From Acinetobacter sp. WCHAc010034 (lineage in GTDB: Bacteria > Pseudomonadota > Gammaproteobacteria > Pseudomonadales > Moraxellaceae): a stretch of DNA of 64,000 bases. The position numbers were made by a program, and so were the translations under genes. Of the stretch, positions 8,284-16,962 are shown one piece after another. Position 1 is the first letter of the stretch; every line of letters starts with the position of its first letter. The notes below the pieces were generated by a model. That model saw nothing but the letters and a program-made list of their open reading frames with translations, had not been told where the DNA came from and did not search any database. The stretch is from assembly GCF_001696615.3 (NCBI RefSeq), contig NZ_CP032279.1, positions 434,001 through 498,000 on the forward strand, written 5' to 3'.

Positions 8284-9675
8284 TTACGCGCCTAACAGGC
8301 TTTGGCCGCATACGCGCACCACATTGCCATTTAAGCCGGTAGAAGCAGCCGATGCAAACATCGCAATGGTTTCCGCAACGTCAACCGGCAAACCGCCCTG
8401 GCTCATCGAGTTCATGCGGCGGCCCGCTTCACGGATTGCAAACGGAATGGCGGCCGTCATTTGAGTTTCAATAAAGCCCGGCGCAACCGCATTAATGGTA
8501 ACGCCATTTTTCAGCAGCGGCGCAGTAAATTTCACTACGCCCACTACGCCGGCTTTAGAAGCTGCATAGTTGGTTTGGCCCAAGTTGCCGGCAATGCCGG
8601 AAATTGAAGACACGCAAACAATCCGGCCATTGGCGTTGAAGCCGTCATTATTCAGCAGGTAGTCGTTTACGCGTTCAATCGCCGACAGATTGATGTTGAT
8701 CACCAAGTCCCAAAGCTCCGGCTTCATATTGGCCAAAGTCTTGTCGCGGGTGATGCCTGCGTTATGCACAATAATATCCAAACCGCCCTGCGCCGCTGCT
8801 GCCTCTTTAATTTTCTGGCCCGCGTCAGCTGCGGTAATGTCAATCGCTAAAGTCGAACCGCCAATTGCGCCGGCTACGCGGTCAAGATCAGCCTGCTGCT
8901 GCGGCACGTCCAGGCAGATCACATGCGCGCCGTCGCGTGAAAGCACATGCGCAATCGCTTCGCCAATACCGCGGCTGGCGCCAGTCACAACCGCAGTTTT
9001 ACCTGCCAGCGGTTTCGCCCAATCAATATCAGTGGTGTCAGCTTTAGAAACACGGATGACTTGGCCTGAAACATAGGCAGAACGCGGAGAAATGCTGAAG
9101 CGCAGCGCAGATTCAAGATTAGCTTCAGCGCCGGCATCAACATAGATCAGGTTGGCCGCAATGCCTTTTTTGAATTCTTTGCCTACAGATTTGACAAAGC
9201 CTTCCAGCGCGCGCTGCGCAATGGCCTGCTTAACGCTTGGCGCAGTTTCAGGCGTGGTGCCGACCACTACCACACGGCCAGAAGCCTGAATTTGGCGCGC
9301 AATTGGGCTGAAAAACGCGTGCAGTTCATGCAGCTGTTCAGAGCTTTCAATGCCGGACGCATCAAAAACCACCACTTTGAACTTAGACTCCTTGTCGCCT
9401 TCATTGAACGCGCCAAGGCTTAAGCCCGCTTTAGCTGCCGCCTGCTGCAGCGCTGCATTGTTGCCTGCATAGCTGTTTGCATGAATATTCGCCAAGACTT
9501 GCGCAATTGAGCCTGACAGCGCGCTGTTTGACGCCGCCCCGACAAGCACTGCGCCTTTTACCACAGGAACAGCAGACTCAAAACGCTCGAGGAAAGTCGG
9601 TGCAGGCAAACCTAAATTTTTGATGACAAATTTACCAATTGGAGATTTTGCGAATGCTTGGTATTGGTCAGTCAT
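8284..9675 (-). CDS. 3-oxoacyl-ACP reductase, long FabG4-like SDR
   Basis: The 463-residue protein has two domains. Residues 1–215 are a degenerate Rossmann-like domain without cofactor motif. From about 225 there is a full short-chain dehydrogenase with TGASRGIG at 231–238, NAG at 305–307, and the catalytic Ser (356/357), Y370 and K374. This layout matches high-molecular-weight FabG (FabG4 type), which reduces 3-oxoacyl-CoA or -ACP with NADH or NADPH. It is divergent from the thiolase across a 242-base promoter gap and precedes the MaoC gene. A GAGAGA ribosome site lies upstream of the ATG. Confidence 0.9.
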   Translation of the reverse strand: MTDQYQAFAKSPIGKFVIKNLGLPAPTFLERFESAVPVVKGAVLVGAASNSALSGSIAQVLANIHANSYAGNNAALQQAAAKAGLSLGAFNEGDKESKFKVVVFDASGIESSEQLHELHAFFSPIARQIQASGRVVVVGTTPETAPSVKQAIAQRALEGFVKSVGKEFKKGIAANLIYVDAGAEANLESALRFSISPRSAYVSGQVIRVSKADTTDIDWAKPLAGKTAVVTGASRGIGEAIAHVLSRDGAHVICLDVPQQQADLDRVAGAIGGSTLAIDITAADAGQKIKEAAAAQGGLDIIVHNAGITRDKTLANMKPELWDLVININLSAIERVNDYLLNNDGFNANGRIVCVSSISGIAGNLGQTNYAASKAGVVGVVKFTAPLLKNGVTINAVAPGFIETQMTAAIPFAIREAGRRMNSMSQGGLPVDVAETIAMFASAASTGLNGNVVRVCGQSLLGA

Positions 9676-9917
9676 GTGTGTCTCTCTCGAAAAAATTAAT
9701 TTTTTGATGGCTTTTGAAGATATTCTTTTAACTTCAATATGATGTCTTTAGACTCATATTTCAACAGATCCATCAGTTTCAGATGAATCATACTTGAGTT
9801 AAAGTTGCGATGACTTGACCTGAAAGCATTCCGCCATGTCATTCCAGTCAATTCAGCTGCTAATTGAATGTGTTAATGTAGCGCTCAGAAACACTTTTAC
9901 ATGCTTGGAAAAGCCTT
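9676..9917. promoter_or_regulatory. divergent promoter region between the FabG4-like and thiolase genes
   Basis: The 242 bases between the divergent starts are A/T-rich compared with the flanking genes and must hold promoters for both directions. I could not identify a confident operator or assign exact −35/−10 boxes. No regulator gene is adjacent. Confidence 0.5.
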
Positions 9918-11447
9918 ATGAGCAAAACAACTCAAGAAAATCCAGCAGTCGAAAATTCTGCTGGCGGCGCCGTGTCAAAACCATCAAAAAGCACTGCGCG
10001 CACCGCTAAAAATTCCAGCCCTGCGGCGAAGCCGGCATCGAATACAGCAAAACCGGCCCGCACCCGCGCTGCGCCTGCACGCAGCAGCGCGCAAAGCCCG
10101 GCTGCCGTAGCGGCTGCTCCAGACGCACAACAAACAACTCAAACTTCTGTCCAACAGGATCAAACCATGAGCCAAAACACTGTCCGCCGCGTTGCTATTA
10201 TTGGCGGCAACCGCATTCCATTCGCACGCTCAAACGGCGCTTACTTCACTGCATCCAATACAGACATGTTTACTGCAGCGCTCAATGGTTTGGTTGAACG
10301 CTTTAACCTGCAAGGCCAGCGTTTAGGCGAAGTGGTTGCGGGCGCAGTATTAAAGCACAGCCGTGACTTTAACATGACGCGCGAGTGCGTGTTAGATACA
10401 GAGCTTGCGCCTGAAACACCTGCTTACGATATTCAGCAGGCATGCGGCACCGGCTTGCAGGCAGCGTTCCTGATTGCCAACAAAATTGCCTTGGGCCAAA
10501 TTGAAGTCGGCATTGCCGGCGGCGTAGATACCACATCTGACGCGCCAATCGCTCTCGGTGACGGCCTGCGCAAAGCGCTGCTGGAACTGAACATTGCGAA
10601 AACCGGCAAAGACCGCTTAAAAGCTTTGACTAAAATCAATGTTAAAGACCTGATGGATGCGCCGAAAAACGGCGAGCCGCGCACTGGCCTGTCTATGGGC
10701 GACCATCAAGCCATTACTGCGCTGGAATGGGGCATTCCGCGCGAAGCGCAGGATGAGCTGGCAGCGGCTTCGCATCAGAAAATGGCGGCGGCTTATGAAG
10801 AAGGCTTCTTCGATGACCTGATCACGCCATTCCTAGGCCTGGAGCGCGACAACAACCTGCGTCCAGAATCTTCTGTAGAAAAACTGGCGAAACTGAAGCC
10901 GGTATTCGGCAAAGGCGACGGCCGCACCATGACTGCGGGCAACTCTACGCCACTCACAGACGGCGCATCTTGCGTGCTGCTGGCATCTGAAGAATGGGCC
11001 AAAGCCAATGGCCATGAAGTTTTAGCTTACTTAAGCTTCTCTGAAACCGCAGCGGTTGACTTTGTCGGCAAAAAAGAAGGCCTGCTGATGGCGCCTGCCT
11101 ATGCTGTGCCGCGCATGCTTGACCGCGCCGGCATTAAGCTGCAGGACTTTGACTACTACGAAATTCATGAAGCCTTTGCATCTCAAGTTCTGTCGACTTT
11201 AAAAGCCTGGGAAGACCCTAAATTCTGCAAAGACCGCTTAGGCTTGGAAGCGCCATTGGGTGCAATTGACCGTTCTAAACTCAATGTGAAAGGCTCATCT
11301 TTGGCTGCGGGCCATCCATTCGCTGCAACCGGCGGGCGCATTCTGGCCTCGGCTGCGAAACTGATCAGCCAAAAAGGCTCAGGCCGCGTGCTGATTTCAA
11401 TCTGCGCTGCCGGCGGCCAAGGCGTGACCGCGATTGTAGAGAAATAA
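9918..11447 (+). CDS. acetyl-CoA C-acyltransferase (FadI-like thiolase) with basic N-terminal extension
   Basis: The thiolase body is complete: nucleophile C176 in QQACGTG, H466 in GHPFAATGG, and C496 in SICAAGGQG. It cleaves or condenses 3-ketoacyl-CoA. The frame starts at 9918 and gives an 83-residue Ala/Pro/Ser/Lys/Arg-rich tail ahead of M84 (10167), where the normal thiolase begins (MSQNTVRRVAIIGG). The internal ATG has CAGGA upstream, while the outer ATG has only a weak ribosome site, so either start, or both, could be used. The tail resembles histone-H1/PhaF-like low-complexity DNA- or granule-binding tails; that is inference. Partners are the divergent reductase and MaoC genes. Confidence 0.9.
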   Translation: MSKTTQENPAVENSAGGAVSKPSKSTARTAKNSSPAAKPASNTAKPARTRAAPARSSAQSPAAVAAAPDAQQTTQTSVQQDQTMSQNTVRRVAIIGGNRIPFARSNGAYFTASNTDMFTAALNGLVERFNLQGQRLGEVVAGAVLKHSRDFNMTRECVLDTELAPETPAYDIQQACGTGLQAAFLIANKIALGQIEVGIAGGVDTTSDAPIALGDGLRKALLELNIAKTGKDRLKALTKINVKDLMDAPKNGEPRTGLSMGDHQAITALEWGIPREAQDELAAASHQKMAAAYEEGFFDDLITPFLGLERDNNLRPESSVEKLAKLKPVFGKGDGRTMTAGNSTPLTDGASCVLLASEEWAKANGHEVLAYLSFSETAAVDFVGKKEGLLMAPAYAVPRMLDRAGIKLQDFDYYEIHEAFASQVLSTLKAWEDPKFCKDRLGLEAPLGAIDRSKLNVKGSSLAAGHPFAATGGRILASAAKLISQKGSGRVLISICAAGGQGVTAIVEK

Positions 11448-11470
11448 TTCCCTGCCTTCATGCTTGCAAT

Positions 11471-11503
11471 AAAAAAGCCGCATCATGCATGCGGCTTTTT
11501 TTT
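11471..11503 (+). terminator. intrinsic terminator after the thiolase
   Basis: GCCGCAT / ATGCGGC (11477–11483 with 11489–11495) is followed by eight T. It lies about 30 bases past the stop codon. Confidence 0.92.
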
Positions 11504-11568
11504 ATCCTCAAAGAAAGTGCCAGCCAGTTCAGCAGCTGGCTGGCATTGTGCTGGCGCTTTTCAGCAGC

Positions 11569-12006
11569 TTAAGCTTCGCTTTGGCTGTAATCAGGCTTGT
11601 AGCCCAGGCTTGCTTCAATATGGTCATAGCCCCATTGGAAAATAAAGGTATACACCAGAATGCAGGTGGTCATGCCGAAATCCAGCAGAATGGCCTGCCA
11701 GATGCCCATGTCTAAAGCATAGGCCACCATTGGAATGGTCGCCAGCATCAGGCCGCCCTCAAAGCCGATGGCATGCAGAATGCGCACGCCCACCGTTCTC
11801 TTGAGTTTTCTTTTGGCTTCAAACTTTTCAAAAAAGTGGTTGAATATCATGTTCCAGAATACCGATGTCACCGCCATGGCAACGCCTAAGGCGCCTGTCA
11901 CTTCCATCGGCGCTTCAAAAATAAAGCTCAATGCAATTGCTATGATGACCAATAGGATAACCTCATAGCTCAGCGCATGAATAATCCGTCTTTTGGAAAT
12001 CAACAT
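11569..12006 (-). CDS. aceI: PACE-family efflux pump AceI (chlorhexidine/biocide exporter)
   Basis: The 145-residue protein has four predicted membrane helices in two tandem bacterial-transmembrane-pair repeats. From memory it is nearly collinear with A. baumannii AceI: MLISKRRxIHAxSYEVILLV at the start, WNMIFNHFFEKFE between the repeats, and RILHAIGFEGGLML in the second. The essential proton/substrate residue E15 is present. AceI exports chlorhexidine, and its proposed natural substrates are short diamines, driven by the proton gradient. It is divergent from the LysR gene at 12123, the arrangement of aceI/aceR, where AceR activates aceI on drug exposure. Confidence 0.95.
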   Translation of the reverse strand: MLISKRRIIHALSYEVILLVIIAIALSFIFEAPMEVTGALGVAMAVTSVFWNMIFNHFFEKFEAKRKLKRTVGVRILHAIGFEGGLMLATIPMVAYALDMGIWQAILLDFGMTTCILVYTFIFQWGYDHIEASLGYKPDYSQSEA

Positions 12007-12029
12007 TTTAAAAATACTCTTTGTTTCAT

Positions 12030-12058
12030 TTGGATTCCCCGCATTTTATTTCTATAAT
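12030..12058 (+). promoter_or_regulatory. candidate aceR promoter in the aceI–aceR gap
   Basis: TTTGGA (12030–12035), a 17-base spacer and a perfect TATAAT (12053–12058) lie 65 bases before the aceR start. GGATTC (12032) and GAATCC (12065) form an inverted pair across the box and might be part of a regulator site. Function is inferred from position. Confidence 0.45.
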
Positions 12059-12122
12059 ATTGATGAATCCAGTTAGGTTCTTTCAAATTATTTGACAGAT
12101 AACGCAGGCCGGCCGAAACAGC

Positions 12123-13013
12123 ATGAATATCAACCAAGAACAGCTGATAATTTTTAAAACCGTGATGGAAACCGGCTCATTTTCCGCCGCCGCGCGCAAA
12201 CTGGGCAAAGTGCCTTCCGCAGTCAGCATGTCAATTGCCAATCTGGAAATTGACCTGAACCTGAAGCTGTTTAAGCGGGCGGGACGCGAGCCTGTGCCTA
12301 CAGCGCAAGCCAGAACATTATTTGAAAAAACCGAACAGCTGCTGATTGAAATGAACCAGTGGAAGCAGCATGCGGTTGCCTTAAGCACCGGCCTGGAATC
12401 CGCGCTGAATATTGCGGTGGTGTCTGAGCTGCTGCATACCCACTGGACAGACTATATTTCCCTGCTAGAGCACCAGTTTCCTGAACTGCAGATCAATATC
12501 TTTTCTGCGCCGCAGGAAGATGCGCAGAAAATGCTGATCAGCGGCGCAGCCCAGTTTGCCTTGATGTTTGAGCGCGAGCAGCTGGAAAGCAATGAGCAGT
12601 TTGTCGAGCTGAAGCGCGCTGCGCTGGTTCCCGTGGCATCAAAAAGCTATGCGCTGGCGCAGCACGCGTCCATCCGCTTTGAACAGATTTTGCAGAGCCG
12701 GCAGATTGTGGTGGCCAGCCGTGACCGCACCATTAAGCCGGAGCTGCTGTATTCCAAAACATACTGGCGCACCGACAACCACCACTCCGCCTGCGCCCTG
12801 ATTATGCAGAACTTGGGCTGGGGGGTGCTGCCGCTGGAAATGCTCAATGAGAATCCGCAGCTGAAGCACCATCTTAAAATTCTGAACTTTGCCGATTTCA
12901 CGCCGAAATTTGAGTATTTTGTCGATCTAGTCTGGAACCGGGAAAGCCAGCAGGGCGCCGCTGCCCGCTTTCTGATTGATCATGTCCGGAATCAGCGGAA
13001 AAATGCATTTTAG
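12123..13013 (+). CDS. aceR: LysR-family regulator AceR
   Basis: This 296-residue LysR-type regulator has an N-terminal winged helix (FKTVMETGSFSAAARKLGK, then SAVSMSIANLE) and a C-terminal periplasmic-binding-like effector domain. It is transcribed away from aceI across a 116-base gap. In A. baumannii the homologous regulator activates aceI when chlorhexidine or a polyamine is bound. The symbol rests on position and on the strong identity of the neighbouring pump. It may also repress itself, as is common in this family. Confidence 0.88.
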   Translation: MNINQEQLIIFKTVMETGSFSAAARKLGKVPSAVSMSIANLEIDLNLKLFKRAGREPVPTAQARTLFEKTEQLLIEMNQWKQHAVALSTGLESALNIAVVSELLHTHWTDYISLLEHQFPELQINIFSAPQEDAQKMLISGAAQFALMFEREQLESNEQFVELKRAALVPVASKSYALAQHASIRFEQILQSRQIVVASRDRTIKPELLYSKTYWRTDNHHSACALIMQNLGWGVLPLEMLNENPQLKHHLKILNFADFTPKFEYFVDLVWNRESQQGAAARFLIDHVRNQRKNAF

Positions 13014-13103
13014 CTGCAATTGGCCATCGCTTTTTTCCTTGGGTTGAATTGAGTTTGTGATATAACTTACTGTACAGGCAATAACTTTAAGAACTAGATA
13101 TCC

Positions 13104-14093
13104 ATGACACACTCAGCACTAGACCAATTAAAAAGCATGACAACAATTGTTGCTGACAGCAGTGATTTGTCTGCTATCGAAAAGTTCCGTCCGCTGGATG
13201 CAACCACCAATCCATCCCTGATTACCGCCGCCGCCAATCAGCCCGAAAACCGCGCGCTGATTGAAAATGCATTTGCCCAAGCCAAGGCCGAAGGCTATGC
13301 CAATGATGAACTGATTGAGCGCACCATTGACATTTTAACCGTCAAATTGGGCGCGGAAATTCTCAAGCTGATTAAAGGCCGTGTTTCTACCGAAGTAGAT
13401 GCCGCCCTGTCCTACGACACAGAAGCGACCATTGCCAAAGCCAAAGAGCTGCTGGCGCTGTACAAGCAGTACGGCATTGAGCAAAACCGCATTTTAATTA
13501 AGATCGCCTCGACCTGGGAAGGCATTCAGGCCGCGAAAGCGCTGGAAGCTGAAGGCGTGCATTGCAACCTGACCCTGCTGTTCGGCCTGCATCAGGCGCA
13601 GGCCTGCGCCGAAGCTGGCGTTACGCTGATTTCACCTTTTGTCGGCCGCATTCTGGACTGGTATAAAAAGGCTGAAAATGTCAGCAGCTACCCGGTTGAG
13701 CAAGACCCCGGCGTGCTGTCCGTAAAGCAGATTTACCACTACTACAAGCAGCGCAGCGTTAAAACTGAAATTATGGGCGCCAGCTTCCGCAGCATTGACC
13801 AGGTGCTTGGCCTTGCCGGCTGTGACTTGCTGACCGTTGCGCCAAACCTGCTTGCAGAGCTGGAGCAGGACACCCGCGAAGTTCAGCTTCAGCTGTCTGA
13901 AAAGCAGTCGCAGGCCTCTTCTGAGCAGCTGTTTGACACTCTGGACAGAGAGTCATTTAAGGCGCTGCTGGAGCATGACTTAATGGCATTCCAGCTGCTG
14001 CAAAGCGGCGTTGACGGCTTTATTAAGGCGCGTGAGCAGCTCAGCACTTTGCTGCGCCAGTCTTTCGGCTATGATGCGGAAATTCAAGCCTGA
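13104..14093 (+). CDS. tal: transaldolase
   Basis: This enzyme of the non-oxidative pentose phosphate pathway transfers dihydroxyacetone from sedoheptulose-7-P to glyceraldehyde-3-P. At 329 residues it belongs to the long TalB class. Schiff-base Lys133 lies in NRILIKIASTWEG, and the N-terminal FRPLDATTNPSL block and C-terminal MGASFRS block are present. It is a single-gene unit ending in its own terminator. Acinetobacter lacks a classical upper glycolysis, so this enzyme probably serves pentose and erythrose-4-P supply. Confidence 0.95.
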   Translation: MTHSALDQLKSMTTIVADSSDLSAIEKFRPLDATTNPSLITAAANQPENRALIENAFAQAKAEGYANDELIERTIDILTVKLGAEILKLIKGRVSTEVDAALSYDTEATIAKAKELLALYKQYGIEQNRILIKIASTWEGIQAAKALEAEGVHCNLTLLFGLHQAQACAEAGVTLISPFVGRILDWYKKAENVSSYPVEQDPGVLSVKQIYHYYKQRSVKTEIMGASFRSIDQVLGLAGCDLLTVAPNLLAELEQDTREVQLQLSEKQSQASSEQLFDTLDRESFKALLEHDLMAFQLLQSGVDGFIKAREQLSTLLRQSFGYDAEIQA

Positions 14094-14118
14094 TCTGAAT
14101 TTTCTATTTCTTTATCCG

Positions 14119-14154
14119 GGCCGATGCTGCACTATAGCGGCGCATCGGCCTTTT
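14119..14154 (+). terminator. terminator after tal
   Basis: GGCCGATGC / GCATCGGCC (14119–14127 with 14142–14150) is followed by four T. It ends 14 bases before the next gene's GTG start. Confidence 0.8.
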
Positions 14155-14167
14155 ATGCGAGTTTCCA

Positions 14168-14818
14168 GTGTTTGGCGTCACAGATTTACCCACCTATATT
14201 ATCGGCACAATGCTGATTGTGCTCTTGCCGGGCCCCAACTCCATTTACGTCATGACCATCGCTTCGCGCTACGGCATCAAGGCCGGCTATGTCAGCGCTT
14301 TTGGCGTTTATACCGGCGACATGCTGCTGATTATTCTGACAGCGCTGGGCGCAGCCTCTTTGCTGCATGCCTTTCCGTGGCTGTTTATCCTGCTGAAAAT
14401 TGTCGGCGCGGCCTACCTCAGCTATTTAGGCATTAAATTATTAATCGCAGCCTATACAACATGGACGGCGACGCCAGCGCCTGAACAGGTGCAGCGCAAG
14501 CAGGAAAGCCTTGAGCAGCAGCGCCCTTTCCGCACGGCGCTGACCATCAGCATTTTAAACCCGAAAGCGATTCTGTTTTACCTGTCGTTCTTTGTGCAGT
14601 TTGTTGACCCTGCATACCCATACCCTGCGCTGACCTTTGCCGCGCTGGCCGTTGTGCTGCAGATCATCAGCATGAGCTATCTGACCGTTTTAATTTTCTC
14701 CGGCTCCAAGCTCGCATCATTTTTCACGCACCGCTATAAACTGACCGCCTGCTGCGTGGCAGCCGTTGGCCTGCTGTTTTGCGGTTTCGGCCTGAAGCTG
14801 GCAACCTCTACCCTGTAA
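14168..14818 (+). CDS. leuE: LysE/RhtB-family exporter, LeuE type
   Basis: The 216-residue inner-membrane protein has about six helices. The family signature IVLLPGPNSIYVM is in helix 1, and the LeuE-typical block SILNPKAILFYLSFFVQFVD follows the central loop; overall the sequence follows E. coli LeuE closely from memory. It exports leucine and related amino acids. The start is a GTG with only GAG six bases upstream, and translation probably initiates weakly. It sits directly behind the tal terminator, so its own promoter would have to overlap that hairpin, or read-through from tal feeds it. Confidence 0.85.
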   Translation: MFGVTDLPTYIIGTMLIVLLPGPNSIYVMTIASRYGIKAGYVSAFGVYTGDMLLIILTALGAASLLHAFPWLFILLKIVGAAYLSYLGIKLLIAAYTTWTATPAPEQVQRKQESLEQQRPFRTALTISILNPKAILFYLSFFVQFVDPAYPYPALTFAALAVVLQIISMSYLTVLIFSGSKLASFFTHRYKLTACCVAAVGLLFCGFGLKLATSTL

Positions 14819-14969
14819 TGCCAGCTGCAACACGCCTTTGCTTTTGACCGCGGAATTTTCACCAAAAAGTTAATTTTTTATGCAGCTTTGCGCTTTCCGG
14901 CTAAATATGAATAGCGTATGATTATTACGCTTTTCAACCAATAAGAAGCGCTAACAGCAGCAATGGACT

Positions 14970-16136
14970 ATGCAAAAAATTCTGAATGACTTCTCTGTGC
15001 CTGCCGTCTTTGCAGGCTTTATCACCTTTCTGGTCGGCATCAGCGTATCCGCCGTTCTGGTTATTCAGGCTGCGCAAACGCTGGGCGCAAACACGGAGCA
15101 AATCACCTCCTGGTTTTGGGCGCTGGGCTTAGGCATTGGCTTAAGCGGCTTAATTCTGTCCTGGAAGTTCAAATACCCGGTGGCGACCTCGTGGTCTACT
15201 GCAGGCTTGGCCTTAATTTTGGCGACCGGCAGCGGCTACAGCTTAAATGAAGCGATTGGCGCATTTCTGGTCTGCGGCCTGCTGACTGCAGCCTTAGGCT
15301 TTCTGGGCATTTTTGAAAGAGTGCTGTCCTATATTCCGCAAAGCTTAACCAGCGCCATGCTGGCAGGCGTACTGCTGAAATTCGGCATCGCGCTCTTTGC
15401 CAGCATGCAAAATGAATGGGCATTTATTCTGTCGCTGCTGGCGGCCTATATTCTGTCCAAGCGCTTTTGGCCGCGCTACAGCATTGTAATTACCGTCATT
15501 GCCGGCATCGCCCTGTGCCCGCTGTTCCTGAATTTCAGCATGCCTGCGCTGGACTTCGGCTTAGCCCAGCCGGTTTGGGTCAGCCCTGAATTCAGCAGTT
15601 CCGCCATTTTAGGCTTGGCTCTGCCGCTGTTTGTAATCAACATGGCGTCACAGTACCTGCCGGGCCTCGCCATGATTAAAAGCTACGGCTATCAGCCGCA
15701 TGTCAATCATTTGATTGGCTGGACAGGCACGGCTCAGGCGCTGCTGGCGCCATTCGGCTGCTACAGCGTCAACATCGCAGCCATCAGCGCAGCCATCAGC
15801 CTGGATGACCAGGCGCACGCCGATCCGTCCAAGCGCTATATCGCCGGCATCAGCTGCGGATTTTTCTATATTTTAATGGGCCTGTTCGCCGCCACATTAA
15901 CCAGCTTCTTAATGTCTTTTCCGGCTGTATTCATTACCGCCTTGGCAGGCATCGCCTTGCTGGGCACCATCAGCCATAACATTGCAATCGCCTTTCATGA
16001 AGCGTCAGGCCGTGAAGCGGCATTGCTGACTTTCCTGTTCAGCGCATCAGGCATTCAATTCTTCGGCATCGGTTCCGCATTCTGGGGGCTGATTTTCGGC
16101 TTTGCCGTGCATTTCATTTTAAAGCTCAGAAAATAA
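14970..16136 (+). CDS. benE: BenE-family benzoate/H+ symporter-like transporter
   Basis: The 388-residue membrane protein has 11–12 predicted helices. It begins FSVPAVFAGFITFLVGISVS and contains AYPVATSWSTAG-type repeats (KYPVATSWSTAGLAL), GVLLKFG and a C-terminal GIGSAFWGLIFG. These match BenE/YdcO transporters for benzoate-like acids. No benABCD, antABC or cat genes are close, so the substrate may differ. It appears to be monocistronic, followed by a repeat-rich gap. Confidence 0.85.
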   Translation: MQKILNDFSVPAVFAGFITFLVGISVSAVLVIQAAQTLGANTEQITSWFWALGLGIGLSGLILSWKFKYPVATSWSTAGLALILATGSGYSLNEAIGAFLVCGLLTAALGFLGIFERVLSYIPQSLTSAMLAGVLLKFGIALFASMQNEWAFILSLLAAYILSKRFWPRYSIVITVIAGIALCPLFLNFSMPALDFGLAQPVWVSPEFSSSAILGLALPLFVINMASQYLPGLAMIKSYGYQPHVNHLIGWTGTAQALLAPFGCYSVNIAAISAAISLDDQAHADPSKRYIAGISCGFFYILMGLFAATLTSFLMSFPAVFITALAGIALLGTISHNIAIAFHEASGREAALLTFLFSASGIQFFGIGSAFWGLIFGFAVHFILKLRK

Positions 16137-16179
16137 TTTCCGCACGGGGCAAGATAAAAAAGCATTGGAAAAAGATTAA

Positions 16180-16373
16180 TGCTGATCAGTTAAGCGCAAT
16201 TTCATTATTACTAATTGATAAATCTCCCCTAACCCTAAGCCATATATGGCGCAAGGAAAAAGAGGGGATGAACAGCATTGCTGTGCAAGGAATTCAATAC
16301 GGTATTGAATTGCGAAACGCTCCCTCCTTTGTCAAAGGAGGGTTGGGGAGGATTAAAAATTCTTAACTGACTG
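16180..16373. repeat. inverted-repeat-bounded element, copy C, with internal palindromes
   Basis: The left end TGCTGATCAGTTAAG (16180–16194) and right end TTCTTAACTGACTG (16360–16373) are the same termini as in the elements near 21.0 and 32.1 kb. The interior differs: it holds AATTCAATAC-G-GTATTGAATT (16291–16311, perfect 10-base arms) and CCCTCCTTT-GTC-AAAGGAGGG (16322–16342, perfect 9-base arms). No coding frame is convincing. It lies between benE and the convergent tetR gene. Confidence 0.7.
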
Positions 16374-16407
16374 ATATTATCTGTAAAAGATGCTTTTTAT
16401 ACGCCGT

Positions 16408-16962
16408 TTAAAGATAGGTGCGGCGCATCAATTCCGCCTGAACCTCCTGCATTTTTTCAGGCGGTTCTGCGCCAATAAAAACCGCCAGCCAAACGCCGTC
16501 AGCAGCATAGCGCAGCAGCTTCAGCTCCATTCCGCTGTCGGTGTGCTGATGGCGCGCCAGCCGGGCATTCAGCCAATCCATCCATAGTGCATTGAAGGCA
16601 TGATCGGTCAGCATGGTCATTGAAATAGCCGACCACAGCGTGCCGATCCCCGAAGCATCGGTCTGCAAGGTAAAATGAATATAGGCGCGGCTAAAGCAGC
16701 CCTGCGGTTCATGGTCTTGCCCGATATACTCATCCACCGCCGCGTCCAGCCGGCGCAGCACTTCCTGCACCATCGCCTGCAGCAGCCTTTGCTTGCTGGG
16801 AAAATGGTGGAATACCCCGCCCTTGGTCACGCCGGCCAAATCCGCAACGCCCTGAATCGATACGCCGGCTGCGCCTTTTTCCGATGCCAGCCGGATGGCG
16901 TGCTCAATGATTTTCTGCCGCAGCGCTTCTGGCTCTTTCTTACGCTGATATGGATTTTCCAT
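16408..16962 (-). CDS. TetR-family repressor of the adjacent SMR pump
   Basis: This 184-residue regulator has an N-terminal TetR helix-turn-helix (GVSIQGVADLAGVTKGGVFHHF) and a C-terminal helical ligand domain. Its ATG overlaps the stop of the SMR pump gene by one base (TAATG), so both are made from one transcript and coupled. A perfect inverted repeat at 17317–17348 in front of the pump gene is the obvious operator, implying autorepression of the two-gene operon and release by a cationic drug. Confidence 0.9.
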   Translation of the reverse strand: MENPYQRKKEPEALRQKIIEHAIRLASEKGAAGVSIQGVADLAGVTKGGVFHHFPSKQRLLQAMVQEVLRRLDAAVDEYIGQDHEPQGCFSRAYIHFTLQTDASGIGTLWSAISMTMLTDHAFNALWMDWLNARLARHQHTDSGMELKLLRYAADGVWLAVFIGAEPPEKMQEVQAELMRRTYL

